The notes: a model not told the origin generated them from the sequence alone. DNA of 64,000 nt from Buddleja alternifolia (GCA_019426215.1 CM033408.1:25833953-25897952); one strand, 5' to 3'; counted from the first letter of the stretch, positions 47,530 through 60,417 are shown. Program-made: numbers and translations.

Positions 47530-47801
47530 AAAGAAAATAAAAGATGCTGCCAAAAAATATTCTCTACACCAAAGGAGTACCGTCCCCACTCTTCTTGGCT
47601 TTTCGTTCCAGTCTCAACGTTCAAGACCTACCGTTTCGACTGCGGGGGAGTGTTAGATATTATTATTGCTTTCCTAGTTAGACTAATATTCTTATCACCT
47701 TGTTTTTCTTTTACTTTCTTTATAGTTTAGGGTTTTTCTTGTAACTATATATATGTTACTCAATAATACAAGTTCCCTACGAAGTTTTCTCTAATCTATC
47801 A
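47530..47801 (+). mobile_element. 3' end of another copia element: pol tail, polypurine tract and LTR
   Basis: 47550-47650 reads ILYTKGVPSPLFLAFRSSLN..., the usual C-terminus after RNase H in copia polyproteins. It is followed by the polypurine tract TGCGGGGGAG and an LTR 47651-47801 (TGTTAG ... CTATCA, 151 bp). The rest of the element upstream is missing. Confidence 0.75.
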
Positions 47802-48640
47802 TTTGCCATTTGTATTGTAACGACTTTTAAATTTTTTTAGCATCTTATATTGAATCCGACAAAAATAATACATATTCCTCTCGCTACAAATAATTCACAT
47901 GCAAAGAACAACATAATGCGGTTTTAAGAAATCATAAATCGAGCGACTTTTCATGAAGATAGAAATGACTTATTACACGTAATAGAGAATAACCAAAATG
48001 AATTTGATGGGGCTATAGATAATTCTTAAAAGAAACTTACATACATACTCCACTATGGCCTCAATTTTGCACCAATAATGCCCATTAATAGATGATCTTG
48101 AAGATATAATTTCAGAGAGAATTGAAGGGACTGTTAAGACAGTGATGAAATATCATATTCCATGGAAGAATGAAGTGATTTTTTTTTTGTTGGTAAATGG
48201 AAGAATGGATTACACGGAAGGAAGAAAAACTGCGTGACGTAACCACCATCAAATCTATACTCTTTTATAAAGCACCAACGTAACATTTATACTCTTTTAT
48301 GAAACACCAACATCCTAGAGTAACTACATTTGATGTGTTTTAGAGTGTCATGATCAAATTACTCCCAATTTAAAAGAAATATTTTAGATAATTTTTGTCC
48401 ACTCTTCTCTCTCTCTTCTATCATGTATCTCAACTTCTGCTTGTAGTGATAAATTATTTTCTCAGCATGAAGCAGCCAAATCCAAATTTTATGGGGTTAG
48501 ATTATAGTATTTTAAATTCTTTTAGTACTTTTTGTTATGTTTTCTGGAAAATTTATTTGATGTCTCAGTTTAAATTCCATTATTTCAAAAAATTCAAACT
48601 TAGTCCTTGCATTAAGCAAATTTAATCCTTTACTCTTTAT
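47802..48640. other. AT-rich spacer, no gene seen
   Basis: No recognisable coding or TIR structure. Includes a repeated phrase TATACTCTTTTAT(A/G)AA.CACCAAC (48250-48312). If copia element B had a 5' LTR it should be here, but none matching 52370-52504 was found. Confidence 0.4.
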
Positions 48641-51600
48641 ATTCAGTAAATATCATGACTCCTGAAGGTCTTATAAAAACAACTCTTTTGGAGTTATGGG
48701 ACCAAAAACACACATTTTTGGTAATCCCACGCGAGCATGAATCCTCTACTGCCCTCCTTTCCCAAAATAATAATTCCAACCAATATCGAAACACGATCGA
48801 AATAATTTTTGAGGTCGAGGTTGAGGTAATGGCAGGTACAATAATCGGACTGCCTTCAACCACAATGGTTATTCAACCCATGGCCCAAATCAGGGCCCAA
48901 TTGCTCCGCCTACAGTTCCTCCAGGTCTCACTTACAAATTGGTTCCAAATCAGTCCACTGGCCCACATTCTCAAGGCCCAGTTCCAATGCAATTTCCGCA
49001 CCAACAATTAGGCCAGCATGCTCCTCTTTTTAATTCAGCGAACTGGGCCCAGTATCAGCTCCAGCCTAGTTTCGTGCACTGGCCCTCTCCTTCCCTCACA
49101 AATGCGGAGCCTTTCTCCAGCCCACTAATCTTCAACAACTCGGCCCAACAACTCCAACACTACACCAACAGCCCACTGCCCACGCCACTGTCCAGCAGCC
49201 TTCCCCCATTTGCCCCTGGATCAACCCACGCACATAACTTGGCGCATGCTCTCACTGATATCTCCTCTCTCTTCTCCACTATGACTCTTCAACAACCTGA
49301 TGAACAATGGTATATGTATACTGGAGCCAGCTCGCACATGACACCTCATCAAGGTAAGTTACATACTCTAGCTCCTTTTCGTACTTCTTCTTCAATTATG
49401 CTTGGTAATGGTGTTGTTCTTCCGGTTCACACAATTGGTCACTCCACTTTACAAACCCTGTCTCGTCCCCTTCATCTTAGTAATGTTCTTGTTTCTCCTT
49501 CCTTAGTTAAAAATCTAGTGTATGTTCGTCAATTCACTAAGGATAATAATTATTCAATAGAATTTGACCCCTTTGGTTTTTTTGTCAAGCAACTTCGCAC
49601 TGGAACTCTCATCCATAGCAGTGACAGCAATGGAGACCTTTATCCTCTTCATGAAGTCCTTACCACACCCGTCTCCTCTCAGCCCTTCCTAGCTCAGTCC
49701 CCGTTTGTCTGGCATCGTCGTCTCGGTCATCCTGGAAGCTCTGTTTTTTATTTTCTTCTTAGTCAAAATTTCGTTTCTTGTAATAAATCTAGCTCTAAGT
49801 CGCTTTCTTCAGCTTGTCAATTAGGTAAAAATAAATGTTTGTCTTTTTCTAGTTCGTACTCTCGTAGTTCGCATTTATTTGATATTATTCATTCGGATCT
49901 TTGGACATCCCCGTTCCTAGTTTAAACGATTTTCGTTATTGTCTTATTTTGTTAGATGATTTTTCTCATTTTTTATGGGTGTTTCCTTTACGTAATAAAT
50001 CTGAGGTTTCCAAAAAAAAATTAGCTTTTTTTAATTATGTTAAAACTCAATTTCACACCACAATTAAAAAATTTCAATGTGATCATGATGGTGAATTTGA
50101 CAATAAATTTTTACGCGATTTCTTTGCAACTAATGGCATCCAATTTCGGTTTTCTTGCCCTCACATTTCCCAGCAAAATGGAAAGCAGAACGAACAATTC
50201 AAACTCTTAATAATATGATCCGTACTCTCCTTTTTCAAGCCATTATCCCTCCCCCCTTCTGGGCTGAAGCCTTACACATGGCTTGCCATCTCTTCAACAT
50301 TTTACCCACTACCACCCTCTCTTACCAAACTCCTTTCGAGCTCGTTTACCACATGGGCCCCACCTACACGCATCTTCGCACTTTTGGATGTCTGTGTTTT
50401 CTTAATCTTTCTGCCACCACTCCTCACAAATTGTCCCCTCGCTCCATTGCGTGCTTATTTTTGGGCTACCTTTCTCATCATCACGGTTATCGCTGTCTAG
50501 AATTAGCCACTAATAAAATCATAATCCCCCGTCACGTTGTTTTTGACGAATCCACTTTTGCTTTCTCTTCTCTCTCCACTTCATCCACTCCTCCCTCTTA
50601 TGACTTTCTCGGTTCCGACAACAACCCATCTCCATAACTCATCTCCACCGTCATCCTCTATTCCTTTCTCTCCACCGCTACCTACTCCAGCTGACCCAGA
50701 TCCCACGGTCCCTTCCTCTATTTCGTCTCCCCTATCTGGCATCTCCACCCATTCTATGGTCACCCGTTCGAAGTCCGGGATTACCAAACCTCACCAAATA
50801 TTCAACCTTTCTGCCTCTCTTCCTTCCAGTTCCTCCCCTATCCCTTGTTCTTATACTCAAGCTCTGTGTGATCCTCACTGGAAAGTTGCTCTCCGCTCTC
50901 TCCTCTAATCATACATGGAATCTTGTTCCTTGTCCTTCTAATGTTAATCTTGTCGGGTCTAGGTGGATCTTTCGTCATCAATTCTGTTCTGATGGAACCC
51001 TTGAGCGACATAAAGCCCGTCTCCTTGCTCAAGGCTTCACCTAACAACATGGAATTGATTACGAAGCTACATTTAGCACTGTTGTCGAGCCTACCACTAT
51101 CCGCACTGTCCTTAGGATTGCTATCTCTCGCTCTTGGCCTCTCCACCAGCTTGATGTTAAAAATGCATTTTTTTCACGGTTCTCTTTCCGAAACTGTCTA
51201 TATGAAACAGCCGCCTGGCTACTCGCACCCTGCCTTTCCCACTCATGTCTGTCATCTTAAGAAAGTGTTATATGGTCTCAAACAAGCTCCTCGCGTTTGG
51301 TATTATCGTTTTGCCACCTTCATCACATCTCTCGGTTTTACTAGTAGTCGGGCTGACTCCTCTCTCTTTATTTACCGACACGGTTCCTCTACTGCGTTCT
51401 TACTTCTCTACGTTGACGATATTGTTCTCACCGCTTCTACCACTTCGCTTCTTTCCCACATCACGTCTCTTCTTTCCCCGGAGTTTGCCATGACCGACTT
51501 AGGTCCTTTACACTATTTCCTTGGTATTTATGTTACTCGCTCTTTTTCCTCTCTTTTACTCTCCCAAGAAAAATTTGCACTTGAAATTTTAGATCGTGCA

Positions 51601-52369
51601 AACATGTCTTCTTGCAACCCTGTCACGACTCCCGCTGACACTCACTCTAAACTCTCCTCTTCCTCTAGTGCTCCTTTTTCTGATCCCACTTTATATCGTA
51701 GTCAAGCTGGTGCACTTCAGTATCTCACCTTTACTCATCCCGACATTGCTTTTTCGGTTCAGCAGTTATGTCTGTTTATGCACGATCCTCGTGAACATCA
51801 TATGGCTACTCTCAAGCGTGGTCTTCGCTATCTTCAGGGTACTCTCTCTCAGGGACTTTTTCTTTGTCACTCTTCGACTTCTCAGCTCATTGTTTATTAT
51901 GATACTGATTGGGCCGGTTGCCCCCGATACTCGTCGTTCTACCTCGGGTTATTGTGTGTTTTTAGGTGATAATCTTATTTCTTTGTCCTCTAAGCGTCAG
52001 CACGTCGTTTCTCGATCCAGTGCTGAGGCTGAGTATCTTGGTATTGCTAATGTTGTTGCTGAAACCTCCTGGATCCAAAACCTTCTTCTCGAGCTACATT
52101 GCCCTCTTTCCAAGGCCACTCTCGTTTACTGTGATAATATAAGTTCTGTCTTTATGTCATCAAACCCGGTTCAGCACCAAAGAACTAAACATGTTAAATT
52201 AGATTTACATTTCGTGCGTGAACGTGTTGCTCTTGGTGATGTACATGTCCTGCATGTTCCTTCATCTCGTCAATTTGCTGATATTTTTACAAAAGGCTCG
52301 TCTTCTTCTCTTTTCTTGGAATTTCCCAGTCGCAACGTTTGTTCACCTAACACTTCGACTGCGGAGGAA
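48640..52369 (+). pseudogene. Degenerate copia gag-pol (element B)
   Basis: Domain order is the copia one. Gag tail with an RGRGRGN-type remnant (about 48800). Protease WYMYTGASSHMT (about 49311), where the catalytic Asp of DTG is Tyr. GAG-pre-integrase WHRRLGHPGSS with C..C (about 49710-49830). Integrase core LDDFSHFLWVFPL ... CDHDGEFDN ... NGKQNEQ (to about 50200). LRTFGCLCF and PRSIACLFLGYL. Reverse transcriptase with [24 protein letters not shown] and LLYVDDIVLT (about 51140-51440). RNase H STSGYCVFLGDN, SSAEAEYLG (to 52374). Frame changes at about 49922, 50200, 50640, 50910, 51060 and 51930 prevent expression. No 5' LTR found, so it is 5'-truncated or rearranged. Confidence 0.85.
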
Positions 52370-52504
52370 TGTTAGATTATATTTTAGTATTATGTTTAGA
52401 CTAGGTCTCTATTATTGTTTCTTTCCTTATTTATCTTTATTCTTGTAATCTATATAAACCTTTGTTTATCTCATTATTAATTCAAGGAGAATTATACCTT
52501 AACA
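52370..52504 (+). repeat. 3' LTR of copia element B
   Basis: Follows the polypurine tract ACTGCGGAGGA. Starts TGTTAG and ends TTAACA, 135 bp, with a TATAAACC promoter-like motif in the middle. Confidence 0.7.
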
Positions 52505-53052
52505 AAATTTTGTGTGCGACAAACATTGGTGGCAAGGGCGGAACGACGATGGTGGAGCGCATTGGTAGAGGTGGGTAGCAGAAAGGTGGTCAGGGAGTGG
52601 GTCTGCGGAAACCTGTGGGAAAAAGAGGGAAAAGGAGAAAGAAAAAAGAAAAAAAATAGGAAAAATATATTTAAAGCCAAAGGAGGGTGGAGTTTGAAAG
52701 TTTTATATAATTTTGGGTGGTCTTATGCAATTTTCAGAAGTTAACTTGCGGTTTTCGCCAAATTTTTAACGGCCGAGACTGAATGTGCAACGAAATTTTA
52801 TTTGGTGGGACTCTTTGTGCAAGTCCCGTAAAATATGGGACCAATAGTGCGAATGTAGCTATTTTACAGGACTAATAATGCAATTTTTCCAAAAAGATAA
52901 TATCACCAAAAACACTGAAATTTGATTTTACCCTCGCTGCTATTGCTCCGTAAAATAGTAAATTCACACTCCCTTGAGTTTGTCTAAATTTTCAGAAAGG
53001 CCCTTTGAATTTTTTTTGATATGTAAAATTCTCCCCTTAGGTTTGCTATTTG
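52505..53052. other. Spacer, no gene seen
   Basis: Purine-rich stretch (52610-52680), then sequence that looks like old non-coding repeat. No convincing frame. Confidence 0.4.
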
Positions 53053-54073
53053 TTCCTTAGCAAGAACTCTTGAAATTATTCTCTATTGTATTCAAGCGCA
53101 CTTTGAAACATAAAAATTTGCCTTTTAATATTTTAATGGGTAAAATGCATTGCCGCCAAAGTATGTCATCGAAAGCGCTTTGTCCCTCAATTTAAAAAAA
53201 TTGGCGCCCGACTTTCCAACTTATGTAAAATATGACATTCAGTCCACCATCTCGGTAAAATCTTTTCGGGAGTTGAGTGCCAAAATATTTAGGCTATGTT
53301 TAGTTATGTTTTGAGTTAGTATTTTGGTGAGAAATTTATTGAGAAGTGTGCATATTTGGTGAGATTGTGTTTAGTTTTATTATGAATAATATTTTTTTGG
53401 TGAGAGAGTGTTTAGTTTTATTTTCATAGGGAATATAAATTACTATAGCAATCAAATCATATAAACTTTTGTCTATTAATAATTGAAATTATACTATAAT
53501 ATTGATATGTAATAATTAATTTATAGATAAATGTATGCATATATATAATTGATATATAGAGATTCATGTCTTCCTTAGCAAGAACTCTTGAGATTATTCT
53601 CTATTGTATTCAAGTGCACTTTGAAACTTAAAATTTTTCCTTTTAATGGGTAAAATGCATTGCCGCCAAAGTATGTCATCGAAAGCACTTTGTCCCTCAA
53701 TTTAAAAAAATGGGCACCCGACTCTCCAACTTATGTAAAATATGACATTCAGTCCACCATCTCGGTAAAATCTTTTGGGGAGTTGAGTGCCAAAATAATT
53801 AGGCTATATTTAGTTATGTTTTGAGTTAGTATTTTGGTGAGAAATTTATTAAGAAGTGTGCATATTTAGTGAAATTGTGTTTAGTTTTATTTATGAATAA
53901 TATTTTTTTGGATTTAGTTTTATTTTCAGAGGGAATATAAATTACTATAGCAATCAAATCATATAAACTTTTGTCTATTAATAATTGAAATTATAATATA
54001 ATATTGATATGTAATAATTAATTTATAGATAAAATGTATGCATATATATATTTGATATATAGAGATTCATGTC
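53053..54073. repeat. Adjacent tandem duplication of about 0.5 kb
   Basis: Copy 1 is 53053-53570 and copy 2 is 53571-54073. Both run from TTCCTTAGCAAGAACTCTTG to GAGATTCATGTC with scattered substitutions and small indels. Each contains TTAGGCTATGTTTAGTTATG, a possible Tourist-type end. No gene. Confidence 0.9.
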
Positions 54074-54099
54074 TATTTCTAATTAGTAAATTTTTTATT

Positions 54100-54135
<36 letters not shown>

Positions 54136-55332
54136 TTATAGGGAATATGACTATAAAACCCCCTAAAATGAATTTTTATATCAAAAAACTCATGATAATA
54201 CTTTTCAATTCAAAAAACTCATAAGAATATTTTTCAATTCAAAAAATCAATGCACCAAGTTTCTACTCAAAAGACCCCAAAAATTAGGATAATAAATTTA
54301 TGGGCTGAATTGGCCCTATCCTTCATATTATTAAGAATTAATAAATCGTACTTTCGCGTAGAAATTTATTTATTTAGATTTTTTATATGGATGATGATTT
54401 TAATTTCAAATTTTCAAATTTTTTTAATCTTCTTAAAGATTAAGAAAACTATTTTTGTATAATTACCATGTTTAAATTAAAATATATTATAGACCAATAT
54501 ATAAAATATTTAATGTTAACATATGAAATTTATATTATAAGATTTATCAATTTTAAACATCCAAAGTAAAAAAATTGATAAAAATAAATCAATTCTTAAC
54601 TTAAAAATGAAGGTTGATAATTATTGAAGAGTTATTTAGTCGGTCTTCATTTTTGGGTTTTTTTCGAATGAAAAGAATATGTTTTTGAGATTAAAGAATA
54701 TTTTTATGGATTTTTTGGACCTAAAAATTTATTTTAGGGAGGTCTTCGAACTTTTTCTCTATTTCATATTATATAATATATATACATAAAATTTTTGTAT
54801 TCCAAAGTACACCAAAAAAGAAAAGATTGTGTTCCAAAGAGAAATAGGGAGCCGTACTGGCAGACAGAAAGAAAGAGAGAAATGTTTTCTCCCTCCTAAC
54901 GAAAAAGCTGCTCACGTGTCTAACAAAGCCAAAAGGGGTTTTTTATATCAGAAAATGAAGAAATATGTGGGCATAAACACCAAATGCATTTTGGCAAGAA
55001 TTTCTGGCCAAATTTATGAAAAAGTTCATTTTCTTTAAATAGTCTAATAAAAGTATTACAATTAAATTTGTTATCCTATTCCCCAATCTCAGAAGTCTAG
55101 ATCACCACCTTGTCTTGTCAATGTTGCATACCTTGAGAAGCTGTCCAAAATTCATGCAAAAAACAGTCAAATTTTGTCACTAACTAAATACTGATAGCAG
55201 TGGCAACAAGCTCATGTAGATGAATATGATGGTAAACGGAGAAAAGAACACCAATTGTTACGCAAGCTACATTCAATTAATTCAGTAGTTTCACCCCCAA
55301 ACGTGCAACCTGGACAAAAACGTATCAAATGT
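54074..55332. other. AT-rich spacer, no gene seen
   Basis: Contains a (TA)n run (54104-54130). The phrases TCAAAAAACTCAT (54180-54245) are repeated. Nothing coding could be supported. Confidence 0.4.
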
Positions 55333-55684
55333 GATTACAAGGTGTGAATATCATATTATGTTGAGAAGAATGAAGAGAGAAGAATAAAGAACACAGAGAT
55401 TACGTGGTTCCGTCACTAGGCCTACATCAACGAACAAGTGCAAAAGGGCTACACTACTTATTTATATAGGTAAATCACACATATGAAGAAATAATAAATG
55501 GAGGGAAACACTTCAAAATCAAATCATATAAAATCAAGAATATCACAACAATATACCACAGAGATATTGTTGTGATCGTCTAATTAGATCAATGAATCTA
55601 GTCTTGATTCCTAACACAGGGAAAGAGATGCAGTGAAGGATGAATAATGGGAAAAGTAAAGGAAATAAAACCAGTTTGTAATTT

Positions 55685-57724
55685 TTACCATGGATTGTCT
55701 TTAACTGGATCTTGGGAATTTTCGCTATTACTTGCAGCACTGGATTGAAGAGAATTTGCCGTAGGGTTTTGGGATTTCATCTCCATCGTAAACATTTTTA
55801 AAGATATCTTTCTTAAATAATCCACCTGCAAGAAGTAATAAAAATAAAGGTATAAAATAACAGTAGACTCTAGAAAAAAAAAATCCATTGTGTCCATACG
55901 CTCCACTATAAAAACAGCAAACTGCATTTTAATTTTGAGATAATTAAACTTACTACTCCTCTTATTTAGTGTAATTACAGTCCAGTCCACTTATTTTGAG
56001 CAAATAAGAAATAACCTCCTCTTATAATAAAACCTTAAAATCGCCCCCTTCCTAACAGGTTGCTGACATTATCAAAAAATATTTTCTAAATTTTCTAGTT
56101 TGCTCTTGAGAGGGTGTGAATGTAATTTTTCATATTAAAGGATGTAATTATAACTTTCAATTTAGTTTTAAATAAACAATTTCGTTAAAAAATTGTAAAC
56201 ATCTTCATAATGAAGTGAAAATTCGGGTTTCTACTAATTTGAATATTTTTTGGAAAATGAAAACAACTACCGAGTTTCGGTTTATTTTAAGAGACGTATC
56301 ATAATTTAATGCAGATAAATCAAAATTAGAAAGTTTTCAAAAAATATCAAACCAATTAGTAAATTAAAATAAGTTGAAAGAAAACAAAAATAGGTATAGG
56401 GTTATAATGGAAAAGGAAAATTAGAAAGTATATTAGGGAAAAATATATAAAAAAGAAGAAAAGGAAAAGTAAATGAGTTATTCGTAGAGGGTTGAATGTA
56501 AGGTTTTATTATAAGAGGTAAGAGGAAGGTGTTTGTTATATGATCCAACAAAGACTGCATCGTAATTACAATAAATAAGGAAAGTGTAAATGTAATCAAA
56601 CCTTTTTTATTTATTTTTCTTTTTTTAAAATCAGGGTAAGATTGACATTTTACAATTTTAAACGGCCATTAGTCAAAGAGGGTTCAATGTAAGGTTTTAT
56701 TATAAGAGGGGGGTGTTTGTTATGGGCCAACAATAAGCGGACTGGACAGAAATAAGTGGAGTAATAAGGGTAGTTCCCTTGAATTTTAGATGACCAACAT
56801 GCAAGTCGTTATATAAATGTAAGGCTGTAATCATGTGACAGATATACCTGACTTGTGGCTGCAGCATAAATCCTTTCCTCAAACCTTACAGCTATTTTCT
56901 TAAGTTCCTGCAGTCCCTCTTCTCCATCGAAAGGAATATGCCTCTTCAAGGTCTCTGTTCTGTGTGTTTTGAAACATCGTAGACATTTTTTGACACTCAC
57001 AAAATAATAACAAACAGAAAAATAACAAATCTAGTAGGGAACATCCGACTACTTCAAATGCATCAAGTAAAGATTGCAATTTAAAGAAGAAAAACAGTAC
57101 GAGACCATTAACACATTCTTCCTCATTATAGTGAATATATTTTGAATCTAATTGAATGAATATAAATGATGTACCAAATATCAATATCTGGAATATGAAT
57201 AATATTAAAATTATAAATAACTATATGATTTCAAAAAACATTTAACTTAACTAATGGAGTTGAAGTTAGGGATAGATGGAGTAGAATCTTCGCAGAGCTA
57301 GTTTTTTTTTTTTTCAATTCAAATAGCAAACTAGAAGTATGTTTCATGTCACAGCTTGTGAACGTCATTATCACAATCCGTTTTCAAGTTATTGCATTAT
57401 AACCATTACCACACCAATTTTCTTCAGTGCACGTAGAAAAGAATCAAACCAGGAAAAACAGAAATTGCAAGCTCGAAAATATTGTGCAAATACCAATAAT
57501 GAAAAAATAACTAAAAGTAATTCAACAAGTAAAATGAGAAGGATATGAATTTACATCTTGTTTACAATCCTCTGTCTGGAATCAGGCAGTAGCTGAGCCC
57601 TCCAATCACCACCTTCCATCCCCACAGCCACCACCGCTTCTCCACCGATAACCTGACGGGGTATCTGAACCTGCCCTTGGGCTGCCCACCAATTATCACT
57701 ATCACTTCTTGCTTGTTTAATTAA
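55685..57724 (-). CDS. MED15-like KIX-domain protein, copy A (short, KIX only)
   Basis: Exons: 57724(open)-57555, 56959-56848, 55825-55685, with GT..AG introns in matching phase. Reads DNWWAAQGQV..., GGDWRAQLLPDSRQRIVNKI | TETLKRHIPFDGEEGLQEL, KKIAVRFEERIYAAATSQ | VDYLRKISLKMFTMEMKSQN ... and ends KDNPW-TAA. This is the N-terminal KIX domain of plant Mediator subunit MED15, which binds activation domains; full MED15 exceeds 1000 aa, and here the frame stops after the KIX. The usual initiator just before D/NNW is not present in frame. The first in-frame Met is in VGMEGGDW (57619), giving 105 aa. Short KIX-only MED15 relatives are known in plants. Alternatively, ATG|GTAAAA at the end could be a donor to a lost exon. 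Probably a duplicate pseudogene or small KIX protein. Confidence 0.75.
55937..56778. mobile_element. Mutator-type MITE in intron 2 of KIX copy A
   Basis: About 100-bp imperfect TIRs (TTACTACTCCTCTTATTTAGTG on one side, its complement on the other; AATAAAACCTTA at the inner edge). The 9-bp duplication is TTTAATTTT / TTGAATTTT (55928-55936, 56779-56787). No coding capacity. An orthologous insertion is in copy B. Confidence 0.8.
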
Positions 57725-58036
57725 TCATCCAAATCGAAAATAAAAGTTTTAGATTATCAGGTCTTTAACCAAGATGTAATCATAAGAATTCATGAGAAAA
57801 ATTGAATTTTAGAAAGTAAATAAAGAGAATCGAGAGAGAAATTAAAGGAAACAGAAACTGAATCCTCAGGTTCAATCTACAAATTCTGTATAAAAAAAAC
57901 GGGTTTCCCTGAAAGCAAAAGAAAAAATAGATACATGAGAAAAAAAGAGAGGGTTGAAATTACGCAACAATTCGATTCTTAACGCTTATCTATTTATAAT
58001 AAAATACAACATTTGAGTCCATCTAATCTGAGCCCA

Positions 58037-58945
58037 TCCAAATAATAGATGACCTAATTAAGTAATTTCATTAAATTATCTTTCATTTAATTTAGATAAA
58101 TATAGTTATTAATCATTTTCTAAAATTATTCTAAATTTGAAATTCAAAATAAGGTAGTTAACAGTATAATTTAAATTTAAACGAAAAAAATTAAAATTTT
58201 CTATATCTACGTCTCTTATTGATGATATTTATTTTATTTCTTATATTCATTTTGTCCAAATAATGGATGACCTAATTAAGTAATTTAATTCAAATTTTTT
58301 TCATTTAATTTAGATAAATATAGTTATTAATTATTTTCTAAAATTGTTCTAAATTTGAAATTCAAAATAAGGTAGTTACCCGCATAACTTAAATTCAAAT
58401 CAAAAAACTATGTCTATATGTTTTTCAGTTAGAATTCTGAAAATTTCTCGGAAAATACGTACTATGGAGATTCGTGTGAAAATGATGTGATGTGTATTGT
58501 GTTTGTTTATGTTTTATAAAAATGGTTAAAATTTGTAAAATGTGTCAAATCAATGGTGAAAGGTTGATGTATGATGTTTTGAATGATTGGGTTAGCTATT
58601 TATATAATAATTATGTGAATAAAAAAATAATAAAATATAAATTAAAAATTGTAAAGTATGAAAAGAGAGAGAAATAAAGATTGAAGTAAATGATTTTGAT
58701 TGATGATTGTGTAAATGATAAATATAGTAAGTAATAGGTAATTATATAGGGGATTGAAAAAGTTAAGTTGAAAAAAAGTGAATTTAGATAAAAGTAGTTT
58801 GTGTTATGCTTTTTTAGGATTTTGTGATCCAAGATATTGAAAATGGAATTTGAAAACATAAACAAAAAAGGCCTAAAATTTTCTATATCTACGTCTCTTA
58901 TTAATGATATTTATCAATTATTTTATCTTTTATATTCATTTTATT
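58037..58945. repeat. Local tandem duplication (about 219 bp) with a MITE in the second copy
   Basis: The block CCAAATAATAGATGACCTAA ... to TCTATATCTACGTCTCTTATT occurs at 58037-58255 and again at 58256-58945. In the second copy it is split by the element at about 58405-58873. Confidence 0.8.
58405..58873. mobile_element. Tourist-like MITE related to 2218-3645
   Basis: The left end CTATGTCTATATGTTTTTCAG through AGATTCGTGTGAAAATGATG matches the left end of the element in NUP160 intron 9. The right end GTGATCCAA..AAAACATAAAC..GGCC matches its right end. TAA follows. The first bases of the left TIR seem lost. The neighbouring duplicate (58188 region) is an unoccupied version of the site. Confidence 0.7.
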
Positions 58946-59149
58946 CAGTTTACCCATCATGTATTATTAAATAAAAAATAATATGATATAGTATTCATGT
59001 AAACAAATTTTCCGCAGATAGCTATCAACTTTTAATTTTGCTAATATTTATTGAATTTGGATCGAACTTTTAATTTTGCATATTATAGATAAATAAATTA
59101 TGTAATATATATATATATATATTTGATTATTTTTATATACGTAATTATT

Positions 59150-59180
59150 GTCTCGTGCCTTGGCACGGGGTTCCGCTAGT
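59150..59180 (+). mobile_element. Probable Helitron 3' terminus
   Basis: A hairpin CGTGCC-TT-GGCACG (59154-59167) is followed 8 nt later by CTAG and then T, the form of a Helitron end (hairpin, CTRR, insertion before T). The 5' TC end was not fixed. Confidence 0.5.
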
Positions 59181-60028
59181 TTGCAATAATACTGTGCATT
59201 TTTTAACTTTAATTTTTATCTGACAGCACTGAGAGAAGGGTAGACAGATTGACGACAAAAATGGGGGAGTTGCGTTTCTTACGTGTTCAAGAGAATTTTA
59301 TTTGGCAATAATGAACGGTCTTTTAGTGATAAATCCCTAATTAGATGCTCGATTTTAGAATGAGCCCTTACCGCTAATTTTAACGTCTGCACTCCCTAAG
59401 CCCTGCGAAAAGACAAAAATGCCCGCCCAGAGAATGCGTAGTGTTCAATTTCTTCTCGCCTGTTTTAGTGTCTTCTCAACAAGTTTCCACTTCATTCAAT
59501 TTCTTCTCAAGTTGGAGACTAAATTTCTACCAAAATCCTCCTTCCAATCCTCTTCCTCCACCGCCGCCTGGATATTTGATTTCCGCCAAAGTTTCTTACT
59601 AAAAATTTTTTCACTTGTAAGCATCATACCATCGTCGTCCTTCCACCACCACAAAGTATTTGACTTCACATCTAATTTCGGATTTGAGAAGGTAAATCAA
59701 CTGCATTTACTTTATTTCGGTTTTAAATTGCTGATATTGAGGGATTTGAAAATTTCAGTTTTGTGTATTTTTGACGAATATGGTTGTACTTTAAGCTAAA
59801 TTATGTAGTATGTTGTGAATGAGTTTGTTGTATCCACACTTGACGAATATAGTATTATTTAAGTGTGTTTGTATTTTAAGCTCAAAAATGTAAATTATAT
59901 TATAATAATTTGTGTTACTTGATCTTCCAGAGTCTAATGGCTGCAAAACAACACAGGAAAGCGAACGAGATTGTGGCACGGTGCCACCCGAATAAATTTC
60001 ATAAATAAATGGAAAAATTAGTTCCATT
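59181..60028. other. Spacer between duplicated segments
   Basis: No gene could be supported. The longest frame (59419-59799, plus strand, MPAQRMRSVQFLLACFSVFS...) has a signal-like hydrophobic start but no recognisable domain and low-complexity content. I would not call it without expression evidence. Confidence 0.3.
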
Positions 60029-60417
60029 GATTACAGGGTGTTGAATATCATATTATGTTGAGAATAATGAAGAGAGAAGAATAAACAACAAAGAGATTAC
60101 GTGTTTCCGTCACTTGGCCTATATCAAAGAACAAGTGCACAAGGCTACATCTTAGTCCTTCTTTCTTAATATGACGTTACAATGACTACTTATTTATATA
60201 GGTAAATTAAAAGTGTGAAAAAATAATAAACGGAGTAAAACACTCCAAAATAAAATCATATAAAATTAAGAATATCACAACAACATACTACAGAGATGTT
60301 GTTGTGATTTCAATTAGATCAACGAATAATGATATTGATTCCTAACACAGGGAAAGAGACATGCAGTGAGGGATGAATAATGGGAAAAGTAAAGGAAATA
60401 AAATCAGTTTGTAATTG

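Larger units (their letters stand above)
55333..58160. repeat. Segmental duplication, copy A
   Basis: Homologous, in the same order and orientation, to 60029-64000. Runs from GATTACAAGGTGTGAATATC to AAATAAGGTAGTTA. Both copies include three KIX exons and the same intron-2 TIR element, so the element was there before duplication. Confidence 0.9.

Noticed and set aside
41794..47801. Treating the copia parts at 41.8-43.6 kb and 47.5-47.8 kb as one element with two LTRs
   Set aside because: The two LTRs (168 and 151 bp) agree only at their ends and in short blocks, so they are more likely from different families.
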